Assembly (NCBI GenBank): GCA_027623815.1
Contig: JAQBUV010000004.1
Coordinates: forward strand, 1-64,000
Source: Casp-Chloro-G3 sp002816715
Lineage (GTDB): Bacteria; Chloroflexota; Dehalococcoidia; Lucifugimonadales; UBA3495
Length of the DNA: 64,000 nucleotides
Direction: 5' to 3'
Positions 1 to 8,498 of the stretch are shown piece by piece (position 1 is the first letter of the stretch; every line of letters begins with the position of its first letter). The notes under the pieces are model-generated. The model saw only the letters and a list, made by a program, of their open reading frames with translations. It was not told where the DNA came from and did no database searches. The position numbers were made by a program, and so were the translations under genes.

Positions 1-67
1 GAGATGGTTTTGCTAGGATACAGCCTATTTCCCAAGAATTTGGTGTTTTTAGATAAAATCTATTCCA

Positions 68-96
68 CTGACACCTTTTTATAGCATAGTTATAAT
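68..96 (+). promoter_or_regulatory. Sigma70-type promoter of the fructose-bisphosphatase gene
   Basis: A -35 box CTGACA (68-73) and a perfect -10 box TATAAT (91-96) are separated by exactly 17 bases. Transcription would be expected to start about 7 bases after the -10 box, at or next to the A of the ATG at 103. The mRNA would then be leaderless, which agrees with the lack of a ribosome binding site before that ATG. Confidence 0.7.
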
Positions 97-102
97 GCTT
101 GG

Positions 103-1113
103 ATGTTTACGGATTTGATACTGTTTAGATACGGCGGCGCCTTTCAGCCAAGGCGTACTAGTCTTCAAGAATATATTGCCTCGGAGTGGCGCGAAAATGG
201 CCAGCATGACGGCCTGGACGCCGTCATCATGGCAATCGCCAACGGTTCTCGCCGAGTTCAACAGCACGTTCAGCAAGCTGCCTTGGGTGACGCTTATGGC
301 TCCACCGGTCAGACCAATTTCCAGGGCGAGATCGTGCAGCATCTGGACAAGGTCACTTCGGATATCTTCGTAGAGGTACTCCGCCAGTCCGGTCACGTGG
401 CGGCCATCGGCTGCGAAGAGATAGAAAGGCCGGTCATTGTCGAGGGAGATGTTGCCGACGGCTATATCGTAATGATGGACCCGCTGGACGGCTCGTCCAA
501 CATTGACGTTGGGGTGAGTATTGGCTCCATCTTTGGGATCTGGCAAAAGAAGCCTGGTGAGACGGTGAACGACGATTCTTTGCTCCGGCCAGGCAACCAG
601 CAGGTGGCGGCGGCGTATGTAGTCTACGGTTCGAGCACTGTGTTGGTACTGGCCACCCGGAACAACGTCTACGGTTTCACTTTGGACAGCGCTTCCGGCT
701 CCTTTGTGTTGACCCACCCCAATATCAAGATCCCCGAGAATTGCCCTTACTACAGCACTAATGAGGGCAACTACAAGGTCTTGGACCGGCCCACCCAAGA
801 GGCGATCACCCTGCTGCGGAACAAGTATTCGCAGCGGTACGTCGGTTCATTGGTGGCAGATTTTCACCGGAACCTCTTGAAGGGCGGCATTTTCGCCTAC
901 CCAGCCGACCAGACGCGTAAAGATGGCCGCCTCCGTCTGATGTATGAGGCGAACCCTCTGGGCTTTGTGGCCGAACAGGCCGGCGGGGCTGCTTCAACCG
1001 GCCATGAGCGGATTATGGATATTGTCCCGCAGCAGTTACACCAGCGGACACCGCTGATCTTGGGCAACAAAGATGTCGTTGAGGCAACGGTGTCGGTGAT
1101 TAAAGGCGGCTAG
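103..1113 (+). CDS. fbp: Class I fructose-1,6-bisphosphatase
   Basis: Hydrolyses fructose 1,6-bisphosphate to fructose 6-phosphate and phosphate, the committed step of gluconeogenesis, in the cytoplasm. The 336-residue protein has the usual length of the type I family. It shows the metal- and substrate-binding signature MDPLDGSSNID near residue 126, followed by GVSIGSIFGIW, and ends with a conserved region containing YEANPLGFVAEQAGG. The ATG at 103 has no ribosome binding site but lies at the expected start of a strong promoter. No other plausible start occurs before the conserved TSLQEYI segment. A class I aldolase gene follows 67 bases downstream, so two consecutive gluconeogenic/glycolytic enzymes are linked. 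Function is confident by motif. Confidence 0.96.
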   Translation: MFTDLILFRYGGAFQPRRTSLQEYIASEWRENGQHDGLDAVIMAIANGSRRVQQHVQQAALGDAYGSTGQTNFQGEIVQHLDKVTSDIFVEVLRQSGHVAAIGCEEIERPVIVEGDVADGYIVMMDPLDGSSNIDVGVSIGSIFGIWQKKPGETVNDDSLLRPGNQQVAAAYVVYGSSTVLVLATRNNVYGFTLDSASGSFVLTHPNIKIPENCPYYSTNEGNYKVLDRPTQEAITLLRNKYSQRYVGSLVADFHRNLLKGGIFAYPADQTRKDGRLRLMYEANPLGFVAEQAGGAASTGHERIMDIVPQQLHQRTPLILGNKDVVEATVSVIKGG

Positions 1114-1122
1114 CATCATTGG

Positions 1123-1151
1123 TTGGCGTAAGATGTACCCTGGATGATACA
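1123..1151 (+). promoter_or_regulatory. Possible promoter of the aldolase gene
   Basis: TTGGCG (1123-1128) and GATACA (1146-1151) are 17 bases apart in the short gap between fbp and the aldolase gene. This could give the aldolase its own transcript in addition to read-through from fbp. Both boxes deviate from consensus. Confidence 0.35.
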
Positions 1152-1180
1152 GTGGGTGAAACAGTAAGGAGACATGATCT

Positions 1181-2218
1181 ATGGATGTTCAACGACTAGT
1201 GCAGACCGCTCAGGCGCTGGTTGCCGATAAAAAGGGTATCCTGGCCGCCGACGAAAGCAGTGGTACCATAAAAAGACGGTTCGACTCGATTAACGTGGAG
1301 TCCACTGAAGAGAATCGGCGCAACTACCGGGAGATGCTGTTCCGCACCGCTGGAGTCGCCGATTTTGTCAGTGGAGTAATTCTGTTCGACGAAACTATTC
1401 GCCAGGCGGGCGCCGACGGTACGCCGCTGGTCAAGGTGCTGTCGGACCAGGGCATAATCCCCGGGATCAAGGTTGACGCAGGCACCGTTCCCCTGCCCGG
1501 CGCACCGGATGAGGTGGTGACGGAAGGCCTGGATGGTCTGCGGAATCGCCTAAAGGAATACGTTGAGTTGGGAGCAGGCTTCACCAAATGGCGGGCGGTG
1601 ATCAGCATATCTGACCGCACCCCCACTTCCTACGGAATTAGCGTCAACGCCCACGCTTTGGCCCGGTTTGCGGCCTTGAGCCAAGAAGCGGGACTGGTGC
1701 CCATCGTGGAACCGGAAATCCTGCGGGACGGCGACCATAGCATCGAAAGATGCTTTGAGGTTACCGAAGAAACGTTACGGGAAGTCTTTGACCAGTTGGC
1801 CCAGCAGAATGTTCTGCTTGAGGGAATGCTGCTGAAGCCCAGCATGGTGATATCCGGTGGGTCGGCGGGCCAGCGCGCCACGCCAGAAGATGTTGCCCAG
1901 ATGACTATTGATTGCTTCAAGCGGGTCTTACCTTCGGCGGTTCCGGGAGTGGTCTTCCTGTCCGGCGGAGAACCAGACAATTCGGTGACGGCCAATCTCA
2001 ACGCCATCAACCAGAGAGTGGCTAAGTATGGGGCTCCCTGGCAGCTCAGTTTCTCCTTCGGCCGAAGTCTACAAGGAGCGCCATTGGTCGCTTGGGCTGG
2101 AAAAGCGGAGAACCGGGAGGATGCCGCCCTGGCATTCTATACCCGCGCCAGGCTCACCAGTGCAGCGCGGCAGGGCACTTACGTCCCGGAAGATGCGGGC
2201 AACAGCGGGGTTTCCTAA
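1181..2218 (+). CDS. Class I fructose-bisphosphate aldolase
   Basis: Cleaves fructose 1,6-bisphosphate reversibly into glyceraldehyde 3-phosphate and dihydroxyacetone phosphate through a lysine Schiff base. The 345-residue protein matches the plant/animal-type class I family along its whole length: the N-terminal KGILAADESSGTIKRRF, the Schiff-base lysine in LEGMLLKPSMV (around residue 215-225), FLSGG near residue 265 and the FSFGRSLQ phosphate-binding region near residue 290. The family is usually 340-365 residues. A good ribosome binding site, AAGGAG, lies about 9 bases before the ATG. The C-terminus overlaps an upstream extension of the next reading frame, but the next gene most likely starts after the aldolase stop. 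Confidence 0.96.
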   Translation: MDVQRLVQTAQALVADKKGILAADESSGTIKRRFDSINVESTEENRRNYREMLFRTAGVADFVSGVILFDETIRQAGADGTPLVKVLSDQGIIPGIKVDAGTVPLPGAPDEVVTEGLDGLRNRLKEYVELGAGFTKWRAVISISDRTPTSYGISVNAHALARFAALSQEAGLVPIVEPEILRDGDHSIERCFEVTEETLREVFDQLAQQNVLLEGMLLKPSMVISGGSAGQRATPEDVAQMTIDCFKRVLPSAVPGVVFLSGGEPDNSVTANLNAINQRVAKYGAPWQLSFSFGRSLQGAPLVAWAGKAENREDAALAFYTRARLTSAARQGTYVPEDAGNSGVS

Positions 2219-2231
2219 GTGCATCCTCAAG

Positions 2232-3056
2232 ATGCGCAATACAGAGATGTGGGCACACATATGTTTTTCTGCTAGCGTAGGTGGGTTTACTTACTTAGCT
2301 TTAACTGGAGGTAATGACTTAGGTATTGCTGCGGCCGCTGCTGGTGTGTTCGCGTTTGGGTTCCCATCGGCAAAAGGCATGTGGCGCTCGGTGCGCCGAA
2401 TGAAACCGTTAGGAGTTCTTGGCGGTGGTTGCCTGAGATTGATTTATGGTTGCCAACAGATTTTTCCAAATCGAAAGCAGGCGATGCCTAATATCTTATC
2501 TGCATTGGTGCGGCAAGTCGAAAAAAATGGCGGAAGGGTCGTAATCTTGGCGGTATCGGGTCGCGAATTCCTGAACCATCGGGTCAAGTTTAATAGTGGT
2601 AGATCGGTTCTTGCCTACTTGGCCTCAGAATTGAACCGCCGAGGTTGTCAGGTGGAGGTCACTTTTATTCTGTTGAATCCCAATTGCAAAGAAGCTATCC
2701 GCAGGGCGGTTATCGAAAATGCAAACGACACTCGTCACGAGCTAAAGGCTTCAGTCGAGAACTACAAAATGTACTTCGACGAAAACCCAAGGGCTAGGCT
2801 TGGCCTTTACAGTTTCAGACCTCGCCGGTTCATCTTTCTTACCGATGCTTCTGTGTTCACCCAATATTACCTCGAGGTTCCACCGGACGATTGGGACAAT
2901 GGTTGCATTGGTGATTTGACTCCGGTTGAGTGTTATCCTGCAGGAACTGAGGGATACAATCAGGCTCAGGCAGAGGTGGATAGCATCCTAAAATCTCCTG
3001 ATCTCGCTTGGGTTAATAGCGATACCGGAATCCCCGTCGCTATGGATGACGATTGA
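2232..3056 (+). CDS. Unknown protein with N-terminal membrane segments
   Basis: I do not recognise this 274-residue protein. The frame is open from 2028, inside the aldolase gene, but the ATG at 2232, 14 bases after the aldolase stop, is the sensible start. Residues 8-45 contain two short hydrophobic stretches rich in Gly and Ala (around SVGGFTYLALTGG and LGIAAAAAGVFAFGF) that could form a membrane hairpin. The remaining about 200 residues look soluble, with an alternating alpha/beta pattern (for example GRVVILAVSG and VEVTFILLNPNCKEAIRRA). A stem-loop at 3096-3121 follows the gene. Base composition looks more AT-rich than the flanking housekeeping genes, which hints at separate acquisition. 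A phosphatase or phospholipase-like fold is possible but not supported. Confidence 0.7.
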   Translation: MRNTEMWAHICFSASVGGFTYLALTGGNDLGIAAAAAGVFAFGFPSAKGMWRSVRRMKPLGVLGGGCLRLIYGCQQIFPNRKQAMPNILSALVRQVEKNGGRVVILAVSGREFLNHRVKFNSGRSVLAYLASELNRRGCQVEVTFILLNPNCKEAIRRAVIENANDTRHELKASVENYKMYFDENPRARLGLYSFRPRRFIFLTDASVFTQYYLEVPPDDWDNGCIGDLTPVECYPAGTEGYNQAQAEVDSILKSPDLAWVNSDTGIPVAMDDD

Positions 3057-3095
3057 TCCGCTATTCCAGCTTACAATCTGCCAGGAACAATCTTG

Positions 3096-3121
3096 AAGGC
3101 CCGAGGAATTCCCCGGGCCTT
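3096..3121. terminator. Stem-loop terminator between convergent genes
   Basis: AAGGCCCG (3096-3103) pairs perfectly with CGGGCCTT (3114-3121) around a 10-base loop, followed by TTTCC on the plus strand. It sits between the end of the unknown plus-strand gene and the end of the minus-strand aminotransferase gene. The short T tail makes it moderate rather than strong. Confidence 0.6.
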
Positions 3122-3161
3122 TCCGTATGCCGAGATTATTTTATCCAGGCGATGCTAGATA

Positions 3162-4361
3162 CTAGACCTGCAACACCCCGTGCCGCTCAAATATGCGGGC
3201 CAGTTCGGCCACGCCTTCGTAGTTGGTCTGGGCGTTGGGATGGCCGAAGCACAGGCGAACACAGTTGGCCCCCTTGCCCTCCGGTGAGAACATGCTGCCG
3301 TTGTAGTAGCCAACCCCCTCGTCGAAAGCCTGGTCTTGCAGTTTCGCCAGGTCGGTGCCTTCCGGGAATTCCACCCAGACGTATAGGCCCCCTTCGGGCT
3401 TCACCCACTTGGCTGCGCCGCCAAAATTCTCGCCCAGCGCGGCCAGCATCGCGTCCCGTTTTACCCGCAACGCGTCGTTGTGCTCGTTGATGTGCTCGTA
3501 CATATGGTTTCTGAGGTATTCTTCCACCGCCAGCGCCGCAAACTGGTTTACTCCGCCGCCGCCTTTGAAGCTCATGGCCCGCTTCCTGACCTCCTCAGGA
3601 GCCACCATGTAACCCAACCGCATGCCTGGAGCCACAATCTTGGAGAAGGAGCCAACGTAGAGCACCTGGCCGGTGTCGTCCATGGAACGGAAGGAAGTGA
3701 CGTCCTCCCCCTCAAACCGCAGGTCGACATAACAATCATCTTCCAGAATTGGAATGCCATAAGATCGGGCAATGTCCAACGCCTTCTTGCGCCGTTCCAG
3801 GGACATAGTCCAGCCGAGCGGGTTCTGAAAGGTCGGGATAGTGTAGATGTACTTGACCTTCTTGCCCTCGTTTTGGGCCTGTTTGATAGTCTCTTCCAGC
3901 GATTCGGGAATCATTCCCTGGTCATCGCATTTGACGCTTCTGACATCGCCACCCCAGAGCCGCATCTGGCGCAACGTTCCCAGGTAAACGAACTCTTCGG
4001 TCAGGATAACGTCGCCGGGATCGGTCAGGGCATGGATAATCATGGCGATGCCTTCACCGGAACCCGACGTCAGTATCACGTCGTCAACGCTGACTTTCAT
4101 GTTCCGGTCGCGTTCCAGCTTTTCGGCCACAAATTGCCGGAGTGAAGGGAGGCCCTCGGCGACCGGGTAATATGCCAGGTTCTTCCCTTCCCGGTCCAGG
4201 GCTACCTTGAGCGATTCCAGCAGACCGTCCAGCGGGAGGGTTTCCGGGTCTGGATAGGCTACCGCAAAGTCGTACTTGGCGTTGCGATTGCCACCTCGCG
4301 TAGTAATTGGCGCGTGGGCCGAGAACAGCCCCTCAAAACTAAACGGTTGAGCGTCTGCCAT
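3162..4361 (-). CDS. PLP-dependent class I/II aminotransferase (2-aminoadipate aminotransferase-like)
   Basis: A pyridoxal-phosphate aminotransferase of fold type I, 399 residues. It shows the TSGSGEG phosphate-binding stretch near residue 93-99, the PTFQNPLG segment near residue 175, the LEDDCY aspartate that contacts the PLP ring, and the Schiff-base lysine in SFSKIVAPGMRLGY near residue 240. This combination is typical of LysN/2-aminoadipate and MocR-C-terminal-type aminotransferases acting on aromatic, branched or 2-aminoadipate substrates. The exact substrate cannot be read from sequence. There is no GntR DNA-binding domain in front. The ATG is preceded by a strong GGGAGG site 8 bases upstream. 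It lies downstream of aspS on the same strand with a gap of about 165 bases. Confidence 0.9.
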   Translation of the reverse strand: MADAQPFSFEGLFSAHAPITTRGGNRNAKYDFAVAYPDPETLPLDGLLESLKVALDREGKNLAYYPVAEGLPSLRQFVAEKLERDRNMKVSVDDVILTSGSGEGIAMIIHALTDPGDVILTEEFVYLGTLRQMRLWGGDVRSVKCDDQGMIPESLEETIKQAQNEGKKVKYIYTIPTFQNPLGWTMSLERRKKALDIARSYGIPILEDDCYVDLRFEGEDVTSFRSMDDTGQVLYVGSFSKIVAPGMRLGYMVAPEEVRKRAMSFKGGGGVNQFAALAVEEYLRNHMYEHINEHNDALRVKRDAMLAALGENFGGAAKWVKPEGGLYVWVEFPEGTDLAKLQDQAFDEGVGYYNGSMFSPEGKGANCVRLCFGHPNAQTNYEGVAELARIFERHGVLQV

Positions 4362-4528
4362 GGGTAATACCTCCCTTGGGCTGGTTAAACCTGTGTTGAA
4401 TTGGATATTGGGGTAGTTTATCCAGACCGGGGGCCATTAGCAAGCAGCCCCGAAACCCGCTTGTGGTGATCCGGTCGAACCATGAGTGGTCTTCGGGCCG
4501 CTCCTAGACGCTGAAAAGGCCCGATCAG

Positions 4529-6316
4529 TTACTCCACTAATCGGATGGACAGGTCGCGCAATTGTCCCGAGTCCACCACCGACGGCGCGCCAAACAGCAA
4601 GTCAGAGCCGCTCTGCGTCTTGGGGAAGGCGATTACGTCCCGTATGGACTCGGAGCCAGTCAAGATTGCCACCAGACGGTCAATGCCCGGTGCTATTCCG
4701 CCGTGGGGTGGTGCGCCGTACTGGAACGCTTCCAGGAGGTGCCCGAATCTTGCCTCGACCTGCTCCTGGGTGTAGCCAAGAATCTTGAAAATCTTCTCCT
4801 GCAATTCCCTATGGTGGATTCTAATGCTCCCGCTGGCCAGTTCAGAACCGTTGCAGACCAGGTCGTAGGCTTTGGATTCGATGTTGCCCAGGTCTTCGGA
4901 TTCCAGCAGTTGTTCGGAGTCATCAGCCGGAGCGGTGAAGGGGTGGTGCGACGAGTCCCACCGGTTCTGATTTTGGTCCCACTCAAAAAGGGGAAAGCTG
5001 GTTATGAAGGCAAAGGCCAGCGCGTCCGGGTCGGCCAGACCTAGCATTTCTCCCATATACTTGCGCATGGCGTCTAGCCAGACGTTAACCTGACGGGGCT
5101 GCCCGGCCATCAGCAAAATCAGGTCGCCGGGGCTGGCGCCCATTCTTTGAGCCACCCGGCTGCTCCATTCTACAGGCATTCTGACGCCCGGCGAGAGCAA
5201 CACCTTATCCTCGGCCAGATCGTCCAGAGACCCCGTTCCCTGGAACCGGATGTGGCTCAGTCCGGCGGCACCAAAACCGCGCGCGGTTTCATCCAGACGC
5301 CGCATATCGGAGCCGGTGTTCTGGGCCAGACCGGGCACGACAAAGCCTTTGATAATGCCACCCTGTTCGATGGTGGACAGAAACACCCGAAACTCAGTCT
5401 CTCCCGCCAGGTCGGTGATGTCGGTCATTTCCAAGCCGAACCGCAGGTCAGGCTTGTCGCTGCCATAGCGGCTGATCGCTTCTTTGTGAGTTAAGCGCGG
5501 GAAGGGTTTGGTCAGTTTTTTTTCCGGGGCGACACTTTCAATCATGCCGGTGTACATCTCTTCGGCCAGACTCAAGATGTCCTCTTCATCAACGAAGCTC
5601 ATCTCCAAGTCTAACTGGGTGAACTCGGGCTGACGATCTGAACGTAGATCCTCATCCCGGAAACACCGGGCAATCTGAAAATACTTCTCTATCCCCGCTA
5701 CCATCAGCAACTGCTTCATTTGCTGGGGCGACTGAGGCAGAGCGTAGAAGCTGCCTTTTTGCATGCGGCTCGGCACCAGAAAGTCTCGGGCACCTTCTGG
5801 AGTGCTGTTGATCAAAATTGGCGTTTCAATCTCCAGAAACCCCCGTGCATCCAGAAAGTCACGAATATACTTGACCACCCGGTGTCGCAAAATCAAGTTC
5901 CGCTGCATCACCGGCCGACGCAGATCCAGGTAGCGGTACTTCAGGCGCAGACTCTCATCCGCTTCAACGTCATCGGTAATGTAAAAGGGAGGCGTCAGCG
6001 ACGAGTTGAGGACTTTGATGTCCTGAGCCATAACCTCGACATCCCCGGTGGGCATGTTGGGGTTATCCGAACCCGCCGGACGACGCAAGACGGTGCCGCT
6101 AACCTGGATCACCCACTCAGAGCGCAACTGGTCGGCAATCTCATACGCCTCAGGCGCCACAGCGGGATTGAACACCACTTGAGCTATCCCAGAGCGGTCG
6201 CGCAGATCTACGAAGATCACGCCGCCGTGATCACGACGGCGTGACACCCACCCGCTAAGGGTGATATTACTTTCGATGTGCTCCTGGCGGAGATCACCGG
6301 AATTTGTACGTTTCAG
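4529..6316 (-). CDS. aspS: Aspartyl-tRNA synthetase, probably starting at CTG
   Basis: Attaches aspartate to tRNA-Asp in the cytoplasm. Class II motifs are clear: the N-terminal OB-fold anticodon domain with GWVSRRRDHGG, motif 2 around FQIARCFRDEDLRSDRQPEFTQ, a bacterial insert domain, and motif 3 GGIAPGIDRLVAILTG at the C-terminus. The first standard start codon in frame is GTG at 6247, but that would remove the first strand of the OB fold. The frame stays open further upstream and encodes KRTNSGDLRQEHIESNITLS, which matches the usual AspRS N-terminus. No ATG, GTG or TTG occurs between the stop at 6371-6373 and GTG 6247. A GGAGAGG site lies 6 bases before CTG at 6314-6316, so CTG (or ATC at 6317-6319) is the likely start. 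That gives 595 residues, the normal length. It sits 70 bases after the DUF255 gene. Confidence 0.93.
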   Translation of the reverse strand: MKRTNSGDLRQEHIESNITLSGWVSRRRDHGGVIFVDLRDRSGIAQVVFNPAVAPEAYEIADQLRSEWVIQVSGTVLRRPAGSDNPNMPTGDVEVMAQDIKVLNSSLTPPFYITDDVEADESLRLKYRYLDLRRPVMQRNLILRHRVVKYIRDFLDARGFLEIETPILINSTPEGARDFLVPSRMQKGSFYALPQSPQQMKQLLMVAGIEKYFQIARCFRDEDLRSDRQPEFTQLDLEMSFVDEEDILSLAEEMYTGMIESVAPEKKLTKPFPRLTHKEAISRYGSDKPDLRFGLEMTDITDLAGETEFRVFLSTIEQGGIIKGFVVPGLAQNTGSDMRRLDETARGFGAAGLSHIRFQGTGSLDDLAEDKVLLSPGVRMPVEWSSRVAQRMGASPGDLILLMAGQPRQVNVWLDAMRKYMGEMLGLADPDALAFAFITSFPLFEWDQNQNRWDSSHHPFTAPADDSEQLLESEDLGNIESKAYDLVCNGSELASGSIRIHHRELQEKIFKILGYTQEQVEARFGHLLEAFQYGAPPHGGIAPGIDRLVAILTGSESIRDVIAFPKTQSGSDLLFGAPSVVDSGQLRDLSIRLVE

Positions 6317-6385
6317 GATTTTCCTCTCCCGTCCGGGTTTTGGGTCTGGCTGCAGGTAATTGGAGCCGTTTCAGATCAGAGTCAG

Positions 6386-8263
6386 CTAGAGTCCACCGAA
6401 CTGCTGAAAAATGTTTTCAAATGAGCTTGCTTCAGGGGCCACCGCCTCGGCCACGGTCAATGCCAACTCAGATGGGTCACTGACCGGTGGCAGGCAGACC
6501 GTGTTCAAACAAACATGCGCCACAACCTGATTCTCGGCCAGTGCTTCGACGAGCTTGACCACTATGTTTGGGTAGGTAACCTGGGCCGCTGCGCGGAGCA
6601 TTGCCTGAGTATCTGGATTTTCCAGGTGGCCTTCATTCAAATTGCCTTCATCCAGGTGGCCTTCATCCAAATTGCCTTCATCCAGGTGGCCTTCATCCAG
6701 GTGGCCTTCAATGGTAACCTCGATTGGCTCATTGAGCGCAAGGTCTACGGTCAAAGCATAGCTGGCGGCAAACTCCCCGTATACCCGGTTGGCTTCAACA
6801 TAGGCGCTGAGCGTACGCTGGGCGGTTTCCCGGTAAGTCTCATCCCCGGTGGCTTGATGCAGTTTCAGCAAGCCTTGGGCCGCTGCCACATTCTCCGGCA
6901 GAGGCTTTTCCCGCACTCTCATGTGTCCCACCGCTTCTGAGTCGCTGTCCACGTCAAAAAATCCGCCGTTGCTCGTATCACCGAATTCCGCCATTAGTAT
7001 CAAAGCCACTGCTTTGGCTCGCTCCAGGTACCTCTCGCTGTCTCCGGCGTAGCTGGCGGCGTCCATCAGCGCATTCAGGAGGCAGGCCCAGTCGGTCAGC
7101 AACTGGCTGGATGCTGCTGGTTTGGGCGGGCTAGAAACACTGTAGATATGACTCAGCCGTCCGGTTTGAGCCATTGCGTCCAGCTTTGCCAGGACATTGA
7201 GAGCGGTCAGCCTCAGTTCTGGTCTTCGCAGTTTCCACGCCGCCGATAACAATAACGAAACAGCCTGGGCGCTCCAACTGCTGTAACAATACAGGTCTAC
7301 GGGCGGACTGGGTTGACCTTGGCGGGACTCTTTCGGCAGCCCAAAATAGTCTGAGTGCGCGCCCTGACTCCCTCGGAACCCCCGGGCTTCATCGTCGTAT
7401 AGATTATTCATCAAGTAGTCGATAGTTCGGGAAGCGACTTCTCGGTAGCGGTCTTGCTCCAACAGCAAATAGGCTTCCAGATAGATTCGCGCCAGGCCGA
7501 TATTGTCCTCCAGCATCTTCTCGTGCTGTGCCTCGGACCAATCTGGCGCCGGGCTGTAGCGAAAGAATCCGCCTTCTGCCTGGTCGAAGAAGGGGCTGGC
7601 GGCCATACCATCGAGGGTCTTTACCAGCATCACCCGATAAAATTCTTCCCGCGTCGTGCGAAATAGATGCAGCAACAGGCTTAATATCGGCACGCCGGGG
7701 AACTTGGGAGCTTCACCGAATCCCCCATTGCGGGGGTCGTAAGTACCGGCCACTCGGCGGGCGATACGGTCAACCAGTTCTTCGCCCAACTCGGCTCCGG
7801 CAGCAATCTTGGCCACTTCTTCGCGACGTTGGCGGAGCAGAGAGTTACCTTGATCGTAGACCTCAGGCTTCTGGTCCCGATACGTTCGCTGGACTTCCAT
7901 CAACATTGCCAGCAATTGGTCTGGCGGCAGATAAGTCGCCCCAGCAATGTAGCCGCCATGTCCGGTCAGAAATACTGTGGAGGGCCAACCGCCCACGTTA
8001 TATCTGAGGTTAATATCGGGCCGGTGGTCGTTATCGACTCTGACCGACACAAAATTATTATTTACATAATCAGCGACTTCTGGATCAACATAGGTTGCCT
8101 CGTCCATCACGTGGCACCAGTAACACCAGACCGCGCCAATAGAGAGCAGCACTGGTTTGTTCTCTGCTTGAGCTTGTGCGAAGGCAGAACCGCCCCAGGG
8201 CAGCCATTGAATCTGGTTTGACCCGGTTGGGGCGAGGCTTTCTCCCTCGTGGTTCTGGCTCAA
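6386..8263 (-). CDS. DUF255 thioredoxin-fold / six-hairpin glycosidase-like protein (YyaL/SSP411 family)
   Basis: Residues about 15-150 form a thioredoxin-like domain with the family's WCYWCHVM motif (C-x-x-C) followed by DHRPDIN and GGWPSTVFLT. The rest is an alpha/alpha toroid resembling cellobiose epimerases, as in the YyaL and SSP411 proteins of unknown biochemical role. At 625 residues it is slightly shorter than the usual 650-700. Near the C-terminus (about residues 518-547) there is a six-fold five-residue repeat of the type EGHLD/EGNLD encoded by 15-bp units, which is not a normal part of the family. The start is TTG at 8263 with GGAG 8 bases upstream. It probably shares a transcript with aspS. 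The function is uncertain even in the family. Confidence 0.9.
   Translation of the reverse strand: MSQNHEGESLAPTGSNQIQWLPWGGSAFAQAQAENKPVLLSIGAVWCYWCHVMDEATYVDPEVADYVNNNFVSVRVDNDHRPDINLRYNVGGWPSTVFLTGHGGYIAGATYLPPDQLLAMLMEVQRTYRDQKPEVYDQGNSLLRQRREEVAKIAAGAELGEELVDRIARRVAGTYDPRNGGFGEAPKFPGVPILSLLLHLFRTTREEFYRVMLVKTLDGMAASPFFDQAEGGFFRYSPAPDWSEAQHEKMLEDNIGLARIYLEAYLLLEQDRYREVASRTIDYLMNNLYDDEARGFRGSQGAHSDYFGLPKESRQGQPSPPVDLYCYSSWSAQAVSLLLSAAWKLRRPELRLTALNVLAKLDAMAQTGRLSHIYSVSSPPKPAASSQLLTDWACLLNALMDAASYAGDSERYLERAKAVALILMAEFGDTSNGGFFDVDSDSEAVGHMRVREKPLPENVAAAQGLLKLHQATGDETYRETAQRTLSAYVEANRVYGEFAASYALTVDLALNEPIEVTIEGHLDEGHLDEGNLDEGHLDEGNLNEGHLENPDTQAMLRAAAQVTYPNIVVKLVEALAENQVVAHVCLNTVCLPPVSDPSELALTVAEAVAPEASSFENIFQQFGGL
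6621..6710. repeat. Six tandem 15-bp coding repeats
   Basis: Six consecutive 15-base units of two alternating types (TCCAGGTGGCCTTCA and TYCAAATTGCCTTCA) lie inside the DUF255 gene and keep the frame. They encode alternating HLDEG and NLDEG/NLNEG pentapeptides. The unit length allows gain or loss without frameshift. Confidence 0.95.
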
Positions 8264-8498
8264 TATAGGATCTCCATCAGGACATCGGTTGCTATGCCGT
8301 CAAATGCCAAGCGTATGGTTATTCTTCTACCCTCAGCAATAGCACGCCGGATTACGTTAGCATAGGGCTATCAGATTTTCAATCAAGTCGACTCAAAAAA
8401 CATACAAAAACATCCGTTGGTCATCTTTGGGACGTATTGAATTACAACAGTCTGTTAAAATGTTAAGTATCAAGTAATCGAATTTGGAGCATAAATTT

